From Methylomonas methanica (lineage in GTDB: Bacteria; Pseudomonadota; Gammaproteobacteria; Methylococcales; Methylomonadaceae), in contig NZ_LUUG01000088.1 of the NCBI RefSeq assembly GCF_001644035.1, forward strand, positions 1 to 64,000: DNA of 64,000 nt, in the 5' to 3' direction. Numbering within the stretch: the stretch's first letter is position 1; every line of letters begins with the position of its first letter. The position numbers and the translations under genes are program-made. This document shows positions 56,761-64,000 of the stretch, one piece after another. The notes beneath the pieces are model-generated. The model saw only the letters and a list, made by a program, of their open reading frames with translations. It was not told the origin of the DNA and did not search any database.

Positions 56761-57228
56761 ATGGACAGCAAACCGCCCCTACCACCATTTACCGCTGAAA
56801 CCGCCGCGCAAAAAGTCCGTATGGCCGAAGATGCCTGGAATAGTCGCGATCCGGATCGGGTCGTGCAGGTATATACCGAAGACAGCCGCTGGCGCAATCG
56901 GGCGGAGTTTCCGGTTGGCCGGGCTCAAATCCGCGAATTTTTACAGCGCAAGTGGGCCAAGGAATTGGATTATCGACTGATAAAAGAATTGTGGGCTTAT
57001 ACCGACAACCGCATCGCGGTCCGTTTCGCTTACGAATGGCATGACGACGCCGGCAACTGGTTTCGCAGCTACGGCAACGAGAATTGGGAGTTTAACAAGT
57101 ATGGATTCATGCAGCGCCGATTTGCCAGCATCAACGACTTGCCGATCAAGGCCGACGAACGCTTATTTCATTGGCCGCTGGGCCGGCGACCGGACGATCA
57201 TCCCGGTTTAACTGAATTGGGATTGTGA
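56761..57228 (+). CDS. DUF1348 / SnoaL-like (NTF2-fold) protein
   Basis: 155 residues, full length for the family: [50 protein letters not shown] and [24 protein letters not shown] are typical. It is a small alpha-beta cone fold used by isomerases and many stress proteins; the reaction is unknown. AGGAG lies eight bases ahead. The gene is transcribed away from tetR across two operators, so it is very likely induced by the TetR ligand. Confidence 0.9.
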   Translation: MDSKPPLPPFTAETAAQKVRMAEDAWNSRDPDRVVQVYTEDSRWRNRAEFPVGRAQIREFLQRKWAKELDYRLIKELWAYTDNRIAVRFAYEWHDDAGNWFRSYGNENWEFNKYGFMQRRFASINDLPIKADERLFHWPLGRRPDDHPGLTELGL

Positions 57229-57261
57229 AATTTGGCAGTAGGGGCGAATTTATTTGCCTCA

Positions 57262-57290
57262 AATAAAAAAGGGCGGATAAATCCGCCCCT
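57262..57290 (-). terminator. Rho-independent terminator of PPi-phosphofructokinase gene
   Basis: Stem GGGCGGAT / ATCCGCCC; on the minus strand TTTTTTATTT follows. It begins about 20 bases after the pfp stop and may also end the DUF1348 transcript. Confidence 0.85.
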
Positions 57291-57310
57291 ATGATCAAAC
57301 CAAAAGCTCG

Positions 57311-58540
57311 TTAATGGCTGACTTCGACTTTGCCGCCTTTTTTCTGACCGATGGCCGCCAAGGTTTCAGTGAACCAGTCGGTATCGATATTGAACGGTTT
57401 GCCACCTTTGATGCGAGGGAACTCAATAGCGCGCAATACGTTGCCGTTATCTTCGTCGTGGCCCATGACGCCGGATTCGCGGCGGAACGCGCATTCCACA
57501 GCCAAATCAGCGCAAGATTTGATCAGACGCATGTCGTCGACGTTGGCCGCTGCTGCACGAGCGAAGTAACCTGATTTTTGCACTAAGGTTTTTTCAGCGC
57601 CTATCATTTGTGCAAATTGCTCGCCAAACCATTTGCCCGGATTAACCGCATCCAGCTTGATGTGGCCAAACGCGTCGCGTGGAACTTCCTGGCCTTTGGC
57701 TTGCAATTCGGCCACGATGGCCTCAACGCCGGCACCTTCGGACACGAAGATATTGACGCAATCGACTTTATCCATCACCGCGCGCAAACGGGCCGCTTCG
57801 GCTTCCAAATCGATAGCCATTTCCGGAACGAAAACCGCATGCACTTCGTACGACTCGCGACTCAAGCCCAACTCAGGCAACCACTCGGCGCGATCCAGTA
57901 ATTTGCGATATTCCTGGGCGGTCGCCGCGGTCAGCCAGCCGCAGTTGCGGCCCATCACTTCGTGGACTATCAGCATGCGTGGGTTTGAATTGTTTTCGGC
58001 CACCACGTTCATGAAATAACGCGCGCCTTGCTCGGCGGCTGTCCAGGCACCCAGGGATTGTTTGATCGGGAATACGTCATTATCGACGGTTTTCGGCAAA
58101 CCGATCACGGTCAAGCCGTAGTTGTTTTTCGCCAGGAACGCAGCCAGATCAGCTGCCGCAGTATTCGTGTCATCGCCGCCGATAGTGTGCAGAATATCGA
58201 CACCGTCTTTGATCAATTGGTCGGCAGCCACTTTTTGTGGGTCTTCGCCTTCTTTCACCAAACCGCGTTTCACACAGTCTTTAATGTTGGTCAGTTTGAC
58301 CCGACTGTTGCCGATGACTGAACCGCCGAAACGTTGCAGCAAGCCGGCTTTGGCGCGCACTTCGGCGGTTACGGCATAAGAGTCGCCAAGCAGCAGACCT
58401 TTGTAGCCGCCGCGATAGCAAATAATTTCGATACTGGGATCAATTTCTGTGTAGCGTTCAATCAGGCTGCCGATAGCGGAGTTCAGGCAAGGCGCCAAAC
58501 CGCCGGCCGTGAGGATTGCGACTTTTTTGGGTTTGTTCAT
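57311..58540 (-). CDS. pfp: Pyrophosphate-dependent 6-phosphofructokinase
   Basis: 409 residues. GGDD at 121-124 (Asp124 in place of the Gly of ATP enzymes) and PKTVDND at 149-155 with Lys150 are the marks of PPi use; HEVMGRNCGWL is the sugar-phosphate segment. It interconverts fructose-6-phosphate and fructose-1,6-bisphosphate with PPi/Pi, reversibly. In methylotrophs with the RuMP pathway this enzyme replaces ATP-phosphofructokinase. ATG 58540 matches the family start MNKPKKVAILTAGG. Own terminator downstream. Confidence 0.94.
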   Translation of the reverse strand: MNKPKKVAILTAGGLAPCLNSAIGSLIERYTEIDPSIEIICYRGGYKGLLLGDSYAVTAEVRAKAGLLQRFGGSVIGNSRVKLTNIKDCVKRGLVKEGEDPQKVAADQLIKDGVDILHTIGGDDTNTAAADLAAFLAKNNYGLTVIGLPKTVDNDVFPIKQSLGAWTAAEQGARYFMNVVAENNSNPRMLIVHEVMGRNCGWLTAATAQEYRKLLDRAEWLPELGLSRESYEVHAVFVPEMAIDLEAEAARLRAVMDKVDCVNIFVSEGAGVEAIVAELQAKGQEVPRDAFGHIKLDAVNPGKWFGEQFAQMIGAEKTLVQKSGYFARAAAANVDDMRLIKSCADLAVECAFRRESGVMGHDEDNGNVLRAIEFPRIKGGKPFNIDTDWFTETLAAIGQKKGGKVEVSH

Positions 58541-58610
58541 GAGCGTTTCGAATAAAAAGTTAAGAAAAAAGTGATGGCTCGGCGTGCCAACCATCAGCTA
58601 TCGCAGCGTC

Positions 58611-58985
58611 TTAGCGTCGGCGTTGCGATCCCTTTTGCCGCAACACTCGCCAAAACGGTGCAAGCCGCGCGATTCTAACACAAGCTTTTCTTTTATCAGG
58701 CAATGTTCGATGATCGCTCAAGTCACCCAGCTTAACCGGCTGCGCCACAAACACCACCGAAGCGAAGTCCAGCGGCGCGGAAATATGAATAAACGCCGAA
58801 TAGGTTAACGGCTCGACATCGGTCGTAGTGATACTGACTTTGGTGTGTTCGCCGCACTCGCTGAGGGATAGTGACAAATAATCGCTGAGCCCGTGGTCGG
58901 ACTGAGTGAGCAACAAATCCTCGAGCGGTACCGCAAGTTTGCCTCGTCTGATACCCTGAGTGTGTTGAGATGAGTTGTCTATCAT
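58611..58985 (-). CDS. Hypothetical protein ahead of pfp
   Basis: 124 residues, no signal or helix. ATG 58985 has GGAG seven bases ahead. The first 90 residues look protein-like (GKLAVPLEDLLLTQSDHGLSDYLSLSLSECGEHTKVSITTT), the end is very Arg-rich. It ends 70 bases before the pfp start. No family recognised; it may be a real small regulator or partner, or a chance frame. Confidence 0.45.
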   Translation of the reverse strand: MIDNSSQHTQGIRRGKLAVPLEDLLLTQSDHGLSDYLSLSLSECGEHTKVSITTTDVEPLTYSAFIHISAPLDFASVVFVAQPVKLGDLSDHRTLPDKRKACVRIARLAPFWRVLRQKGSQRRR

Positions 58986-59097
58986 GTGTTACTGCTCCGC
59001 ACTGAACTAGCTAAATTGCGGTGGTAAGCTTATCGTCATTCCGATTTCTGACCAGTGTACCAAGGTTCTAAACCACCCTAGATCAAGTACTTAAGCG

Positions 59098-59871
59098 CTA
59101 CGCAGCAAGTATCCAATCCTCAACCAAGCTACAAAACGCGTCCGGCTCTTCGACATATAACCAGTGACCGGTGTCTGGAATTTTAGCGATTTGTGCTTGC
59201 GGAAACACCGCGTAAATCGCTTCTTCATCCAGGTATTTTGAATTTCCGCCGCCGATGAATAAAACCGGCCGGACAAACCGAGTGCCGCCGACATCCGGAA
59301 AACCGACGATGTGATGGGCATTTTTTTGAATAATATCCAGATTGATCCGCCAGTAATAGTTACCGTCTTTCAGCAACAGGTTTTGCAATAAAAACTGCCG
59401 GTAGGCCAAATCCGGAACCGCTTCGGCTAGCGCCTCTTCCGCTTGCTTACGGTTGCCAATGCTATCCACCGGCAAACGGCTAAGAGCGTCTACCAGATCG
59501 TCGAAGCTATGCTGATAACTGACCGGAGCAATGTCGGCAACGATCAAACCAGCAACCCGCTCCGGATAATGCAAGGCAAACCACATCACCGCCTTACCGC
59601 CCATGCTATGCCCCAGCAGGTGCGCGCTGGCAATACCGTGACTATCCATAAACGCCAATAGATCGGCGGCCATGCTGGGGTAATCCAGCACCTCTGCATG
59701 CGGCGAACTGCCGTGATTGCGCATATCCAACACATAAACATGCTGCTGCTCAGCCAGGCGTTTGGCCACCGAACGCCAGTTACGCGAGGCAGCCAAAAAG
59801 CCATGCACAATCAGTAACGGCGTGTCGCCGGGTTCGCCGAAACTATCGTAAGCCAGCTCGATGGTCGTCAT
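59098..59871 (-). CDS. Alpha/beta-hydrolase (YbfF-like esterase)
   Basis: 257 residues. Oxyanion segment IVHGFLAASRNW, nucleophile Ser in LLGHSMGGKAVM, a central acid in the later strand region, and His in IPDTGHWLYVEEPDAF. This is the pattern of the YbfF/acyl-CoA-type esterases. ATG 59871 is chosen because 21 residues of the longer frame lie in the upstream gene. It is 11 bases behind the DUF445 gene and likely forms an operon with it. Substrate unknown. Confidence 0.88.
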   Translation of the reverse strand: MTTIELAYDSFGEPGDTPLLIVHGFLAASRNWRSVAKRLAEQQHVYVLDMRNHGSSPHAEVLDYPSMAADLLAFMDSHGIASAHLLGHSMGGKAVMWFALHYPERVAGLIVADIAPVSYQHSFDDLVDALSRLPVDSIGNRKQAEEALAEAVPDLAYRQFLLQNLLLKDGNYYWRINLDIIQKNAHHIVGFPDVGGTRFVRPVLFIGGGNSKYLDEEAIYAVFPQAQIAKIPDTGHWLYVEEPDAFCSLVEDWILAA

Positions 59872-59882
59872 CGTCAGGTTGC

Positions 59883-60605
59883 TCAGGCAAAACCGAACAC
59901 GGCGCCCAACACACCACCGAATACGCCGCCCCAAACCACCAGCCAGCCCAAGTGTTGCTTGATGATGGATTGCACCATTTCCTTGACCAATTGCGGTGTG
60001 AGTTCGCTCAAACGCCTATCGATCACCATTTCGATTTTGCCGGTTAAATCCTCGCCAATCTTGTGCGCATTCAATCCTTGCTGCAAAGCGTGTTTAAACC
60101 GCTCGGACTCCACCATCTCCAACAGTGTGTGCTGCATTTTCTCGGTAAAGGGTTGTTTTAGAGGTAATAAGGCTTCTTCGCCGCCCATCATCAACAACAT
60201 GCCGCCAAACGACGACGCCATGATTGAAGATACCAAGCCTTCATAGACCTTGTCGTAATCGACCGCGTTTAGCAAAGGTTGCAGGTTCAACACCTTGCCG
60301 CCCTGCTGCTCCTCTCTTTCGATAAACTGCTCGATATTTTCGACGGTAAAAAACTGCTGCATCATCAAGGCCTTGATCGATGCCTTAAACTCTTCGAAGC
60401 GCGCCGGGATAATCCCGGACCCATACAAGAACGGCACTTTTTCGAACAGCATATGGATGGCCAACCAGTTAGTGATTGCTCCGGAAAATGCAAAAAAACC
60501 GATCGCTTTTAAGGTTTCCGGATAAAACGGGCTGACATAGCCGGCAGCGATAATCAGCAGAGAGATAAAATTGGTTAAAAAGCTTTGGTTTAATAATTTT
60601 TTCAT
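59883..60605 (-). CDS. DUF445 family membrane protein
   Basis: 240 residues. An N-terminal helix pair (NFISLLIIAAGYVSPF; AIGFFAFSGAITNWLAIHMLF) holds the family signature GAxTNWLAIxMLF. A long helical region with coiled-coil character and a Gly-rich C-terminal helix (LGWLVVWGGVFGGVLGAVFGF) follow. Function unknown for the family. First gene of a two-gene unit with the esterase. Confidence 0.87.
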   Translation of the reverse strand: MKKLLNQSFLTNFISLLIIAAGYVSPFYPETLKAIGFFAFSGAITNWLAIHMLFEKVPFLYGSGIIPARFEEFKASIKALMMQQFFTVENIEQFIEREEQQGGKVLNLQPLLNAVDYDKVYEGLVSSIMASSFGGMLLMMGGEEALLPLKQPFTEKMQHTLLEMVESERFKHALQQGLNAHKIGEDLTGKIEMVIDRRLSELTPQLVKEMVQSIIKQHLGWLVVWGGVFGGVLGAVFGFA

Positions 60606-60654
60606 TATTTTGTTAAGTTAGGAGATTAATCTATACCCACCGCACATCAAATTT

Positions 60655-60938
60655 TGGTACTCAACCGTGATCGACGATTTGGAAACTGCAGGTCAATAGC
60701 GAGCGTAACGAGATGTCATTCTGGTGCAAGTGGGCAAAGGACTGGTCGCAAGCGGTTTTGAATTGAGACAAGGTCTCGTATTAGCGCCATACAGCAACAG
60801 CACGGTTTTCTTGAAAAATGTCCAGAATCGCTCGATCAAGTTGAGATTCGGAGCGTAAGGCGGCAGAAGAATCAATTCGATTTTTGAATCCGCTAGATAG
60901 TCCTTCATTAAATTAGCATGATGGTAACGATTTGCCAT
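60655..60938 (-). pseudogene. IS630-type transposase fragment, frameshifted
   Basis: The frame contains LPPYAPNLNLIERFWTFFKK, the end of a DDE transposase with the last catalytic Glu. After LLYG the family-like continuation (TLSQFKTACDQSFAHLHQND) is found in another frame, so there is a frameshift. The N-terminal two thirds and any terminal repeats are missing. It is a dead remnant. Confidence 0.85.
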
Positions 60939-61307
60939 AGCCTGATTATAAACAAATCAGTCAGTTATCGACCACTCCTTAACCTAATTTTGATTGGCGA
61001 GGGGTATAAATCGGCTCATAGGCTTTCCTTCATGCTGCGCAATAAATTGCAACCTAACCTATCCTTAAATGGCCTTTGCTGCTCTTAAAGCAACTATTGT
61101 CACAACTTGCTCCTGCAACGAGCTACGGCATGAGCCTTAAGCGAATGTTCATGACATTACACACTTAAAGAGCAGTAAGTTCGACAGACTCCTAGCAGAT
61201 GATTTCGCCCCCCGGTTCAGCTCAATCGGTTCTTGCACGGTACTGTCGGTTCGCGTAAATTATATTCTTATGACTAAAGCACTATCCAAGACCGCCGGAA
61301 CCAGCAC
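60939..61307. other. Intergenic region upstream of E1 gene
   Basis: About 370 bases between the transposase remnant and the dehydrogenase. TATTCTTATGAC near 61262 is AT-rich and may hold the promoter. A 5' remainder of the transposase is not recognisable. No other gene seen. Confidence 0.35.
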
Positions 61308-63335
61308 ATGGACACACACAAAGTAGCGCGCATTCCGGAAGATAAAACATGGGAAGTGCCGGGCTTCACGCGAGACGAGCACGGTAAGCCGCAAATCGGG
61401 CTTAACCCGGAAAGTCTTTATGCTTACGGCCACCTAATTCGCCTGACCGAAGAATTGGTTCTCGATCAATTTTCCCGCGGCCTGGTCTCAGGCACCACCC
61501 ACACCTGTATCGGCCAAGAGCTCACCGCTTTATCCGTAGTGCGCGCATTGGATCACCCTGACGACGCTGTTCTCTCCAATCATCGCAATCACGGTCATTT
61601 TCTGTCGTATTCAGGGGACTTTGTTGGGCTGGTTGGCGAAATTATGGGCCGGGAAGCAGGTGTCTGCGGCGGCTGGGGCGGCAGTCAACATCTGGTCCAC
61701 CGCAATTTTCACAGCAACGGTGTCCAGGGCGGCATGCTGGGCATCGGCGCCGGCCTGGCGTTGGCACGCAAGCTACATAGCAGTACCGGAATCGTGGCCG
61801 CCATCATCGGCGACGGCACGCTCGGCCAGGGTTTGGTCTACGAAGCAATGAATCTGGCGTCGGTCTGGAAAGCGCCGTTGCTGGTCGTGGTCGAGAACAA
61901 CGGTATTTCTCAGACTACCGTCAGCCGCGACAACCTGGGCGGCGACATCGAAGCCCGCGGCGCGGCATTCGGACTACCGACCTGGCGATTTGCCGACAAT
62001 GATCCCGAATTCTGCCGCAAAGTAGCGGACGTAGTCGGCGCAATGCGCGCGAGTCGCGGCCCCGGCTTCCTGGTGATTGACACCCGGCGGATGGGCCCGC
62101 ACAGCAAAGGCGACGATCTGCGCGATCCAAATGAGCTTGAGGAAATTCGCGCCCGCGATCCCTTGGCGGCGTTGGCCAGGCAGCTGCCAGCCGATACGCT
62201 GACAACTATCGAAGCCCGCAATCGCGAATTTGTGGAAACGGTGCGCCAAGCCGCCAATGTCTCGCCGGAAGCCACGCTCGCCGAACCCCCAACCCACATC
62301 TTCACCGCCCAACTTGAACATCCTTTGCCCGATTATCCGCCTGTCGCGGCCGGCAGCAACGTGCGTCAGGCACTGAACACGGCCTTGCAATTCCTGCTCA
62401 AGTCCGATCAGCGCACACTGTTAATCGGCGAAGACCTGCACGATCCTTACGGCGGCGCCTTCAAGGTAACGCAAGGTTTGTCCAGCGAATTCCCCGGACG
62501 CGTCATCTCTACGCCGATCAGCGAGGCCGGCATCACCGGCTCGTCTATAGGCTTGTCGCTTGACGGCCACCTGCCCGTTGTGGAAATCATGTTCGCCGAT
62601 TTCCTGTCGCTTTGCCTGGATCAGCTACTCAACCATGCCGTGAAATTTCCCGGCATGTTTGCGGACACCTCGGTACCTATCGTCATCCGCACGCCTTGCG
62701 GCGGCCGGCGCGGCTATGGGCCCACGCACAGCCAAAGCCCGGAACATCTGTTTACCTCGGTGCCGGGCTTGACGGTGGTTTACGGCAGCCACAGACACAA
62801 TGTTGCCGAACTCCTAATCGACGCAGTACTGCGCTGGCACTATCCGGTGCTGTTTCTTGAACACAAACTGCTTTACGGCGAAAAGATGGATCAGGCGGAT
62901 TATGTCGCGCTGCCGGCAACGGATGATGTCGCTACCCACCTGTTCCCCACTCTGCGCCGGGGCGCTGACGAGCCAGACCTGACCCTGGTGAGCTACGGCG
63001 GCATGCTGACGATGACGGAAGCGGTGGCAAGCAGACTGGAAAACGAAGAGGAATTAGCTGTCGAAATCGTTGCACCATCCCTGCTTTCGCCGCTGCCGCG
63101 CGAATCGTTGATCAAACATCTGGCAACCCGGGAGTGCGTGGTGGTAATAGAAGAATCTCACCACGACTTCGGTGTCAGCGCTGAAATCGCCGCCGCGTTG
63201 CTCGAATCCGGATTCAAGGGCCAGTTTCTACGCATCGGCACGCCGCCCGTGCCCATCGCCTCCGCCCGCAGCCTGGAGCGCAGCATTATTCCCGACGAAC
63301 AATCGATAATCGAGCAAATTCTCGACCTTTTTTAA
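61308..63335 (+). CDS. Fused E1 alpha/beta 2-oxoacid dehydrogenase
   Basis: 675 residues. The alpha half (to about 330) has the TPP site GDGTLGQGLVYEAMNLASVW starting at residue 168 and ending near VVENNG. The beta half has LLIGEDLHDPYGGAFKVTQG, PISEAGITGSSIGLSL and the C-terminal transketolase part. Fusion of the two normally separate subunits is found in some branched-chain or acetoin-type complexes. It decarboxylates a 2-oxo or similar substrate and passes the acyl group to the lipoyl domain of the next gene. Substrate unknown. It is ten bases before the E2 gene. Confidence 0.88.
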   Translation: MDTHKVARIPEDKTWEVPGFTRDEHGKPQIGLNPESLYAYGHLIRLTEELVLDQFSRGLVSGTTHTCIGQELTALSVVRALDHPDDAVLSNHRNHGHFLSYSGDFVGLVGEIMGREAGVCGGWGGSQHLVHRNFHSNGVQGGMLGIGAGLALARKLHSSTGIVAAIIGDGTLGQGLVYEAMNLASVWKAPLLVVVENNGISQTTVSRDNLGGDIEARGAAFGLPTWRFADNDPEFCRKVADVVGAMRASRGPGFLVIDTRRMGPHSKGDDLRDPNELEEIRARDPLAALARQLPADTLTTIEARNREFVETVRQAANVSPEATLAEPPTHIFTAQLEHPLPDYPPVAAGSNVRQALNTALQFLLKSDQRTLLIGEDLHDPYGGAFKVTQGLSSEFPGRVISTPISEAGITGSSIGLSLDGHLPVVEIMFADFLSLCLDQLLNHAVKFPGMFADTSVPIVIRTPCGGRRGYGPTHSQSPEHLFTSVPGLTVVYGSHRHNVAELLIDAVLRWHYPVLFLEHKLLYGEKMDQADYVALPATDDVATHLFPTLRRGADEPDLTLVSYGGMLTMTEAVASRLENEEELAVEIVAPSLLSPLPRESLIKHLATRECVVVIEESHHDFGVSAEIAAALLESGFKGQFLRIGTPPVPIASARSLERSIIPDEQSIIEQILDLF

Positions 63336-63344
63336 AGGACCGCC

Positions 63345-64000
63345 ATGCCCACTTTCCAAACCGTCCCCTGCGTGAACATCAACGACGAGTTCGTGGACGT
63401 CGTCAGCATCGACGTCAAGCAAGGCGAGTTCGTCAATGGCGGTGACGTAGTCGCCACCGTCGAAACCGACAAATCCATGATAGACGTGGTAGCGGAACAG
63501 GACGGCTACGTGCTGAGGGTCGACTGCGAACCCGGACAAAAAATCCGCGTCGGCGCGGTGATGTTCTGGCTGGGTGCCACGCCTGACGAAGCTATCCCCG
63601 AAGCCACCAAGGACACTTCGTCAACCGTAAGCGCCGTGCGCCAACCCACTGCAAAAGCCAGAGCCATGCTGAAGGAGCTCGACATCGACCCGGCCCGCGT
63701 CCCCGCCAGCGGCGAGCGGCTATCGGTGGCCGACATCGAAACCTGGTTGAGCAAGGGCGGCAAGCCCGGCAAAGCCGCAGTATCGACGCAAACGGCAATC
63801 CGCCGGGAAGACGCGCCAACAGTTGCCGGAGACTTGCAGGAGCTGTCGCCAGAAGCGGCGGGCATGCTACATACGGTTGCCTGGCATCGGGATTTTGCAG
63901 CTTCAGCTTATCTGGAGGTCGAATACGACCCCAAACCTTGGGAAGAACGGGCCGCCGCCTATGCAGCGGAACATAAGCTGATACTTTCGCCCTTGCTGCC
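63345..64000 (+). CDS. E2 acyltransferase with lipoyl domain, cut by window edge
   Basis: 218 codons are visible. Lipoyl domain residues 1-78 has Lys43 in ETDKSMID as lipoyl site. A peripheral subunit-binding segment lies near residues 100-137 (ARAMLKELDIDPARVPASGE), and the catalytic domain appears to begin near residue 165 (LSPEAAGMLHTVAWHRDFAA). AAAGGA lies a few bases ahead of ATG 63345. It follows the fused E1, so both belong to one complex; the E3 is not seen. The catalytic domain differs from classical E2 in its first residues as far as visible. Confidence 0.85.
   Translation, partial: MPTFQTVPCVNINDEFVDVVSIDVKQGEFVNGGDVVATVETDKSMIDVVAEQDGYVLRVDCEPGQKIRVGAVMFWLGATPDEAIPEATKDTSSTVSAVRQPTAKARAMLKELDIDPARVPASGERLSVADIETWLSKGGKPGKAAVSTQTAIRREDAPTVAGDLQELSPEAAGMLHTVAWHRDFAASAYLEVEYDPKPWEERAAAYAAEHKLILSPLL

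Overview
The window looks like chromosomal DNA of a Gram-negative gammaproteobacterium, most plausibly a Methylomonas-type methanotroph. This is an inference. It rests on a pyrophosphate-dependent phosphofructokinase with a separate glucose-6-phosphate dehydrogenase, PEP-CTERM exported proteins, many FecI/FecR/TonB-receptor sets, a DAB inorganic-carbon pump and a CIRCE-controlled groESL. No methane-oxidation gene is present to prove it.

Layout. (1) 0.1-5.3 kb, minus strand: a secretion operon of three related PEP-CTERM proteins, a sialidase-fold (Asp-box) protein ending in a dockerin-like module, and a cohesin-like PEP-CTERM protein. It is preceded by a structured leader that resembles a class-I cyclic-di-GMP riboswitch. 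(2) 5.5-10.1 kb: a first FecI-FecR-TonB receptor set. (3) 10.4-16.8 kb, plus strand: a membrane GH17 glucanase, a transglutaminase-like protein, a CNNM/CBS transporter, a UPF0175/DUF3368 toxin-antitoxin pair, a decayed piece of a zwf gene, and a 2OG-Fe(II) oxygenase. (4) 17.2-18.7 kb: a large exported protein of unknown function. (5) 19-28.2 kb: a divergent LysR regulator and a tightly packed unit dabB-dabA-cysD-cysN-marC-DUF6671. (6) 28.4-47.2 kb, minus strand: three more FecI-FecR-TonB receptor-PepSY sets plus the remains of a fourth in this block. They show gene conversion, an internal deletion and two single nonsense mutations. (7) 47.4-60.6 kb: zwf, a REC-HPt protein, groESL, a ThiF/MoeB-like E1 enzyme, a P-type cation ATPase, a TetR repressor with twin operators and its DUF1348 target, PPi-phosphofructokinase, an esterase and a DUF445 protein. 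(8) 60.6-64 kb: an IS630-type transposase remnant, then a fused E1 alpha/beta 2-oxoacid dehydrogenase and the start of its E2 partner, cut by the window edge.

How the parts work together. Each Fec set would sense a ferric-siderophore-type ligand at the outer-membrane receptor through its STN domain, signal through the FecR anti-sigma protein, and release the FecI sigma factor. The PepSY membrane protein that follows each receptor of the 28-47 kb block would handle the ligand or reduce iron at the inner membrane. The DAB unit would drive CO2 to bicarbonate using an ion gradient, and it is fused transcriptionally to sulfate adenylyltransferase. The PEP-CTERM operon could build a surface complex through a cohesin-dockerin contact, perhaps under c-di-GMP control. 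No tRNA, rRNA, CRISPR array or intact insertion sequence was recognised.
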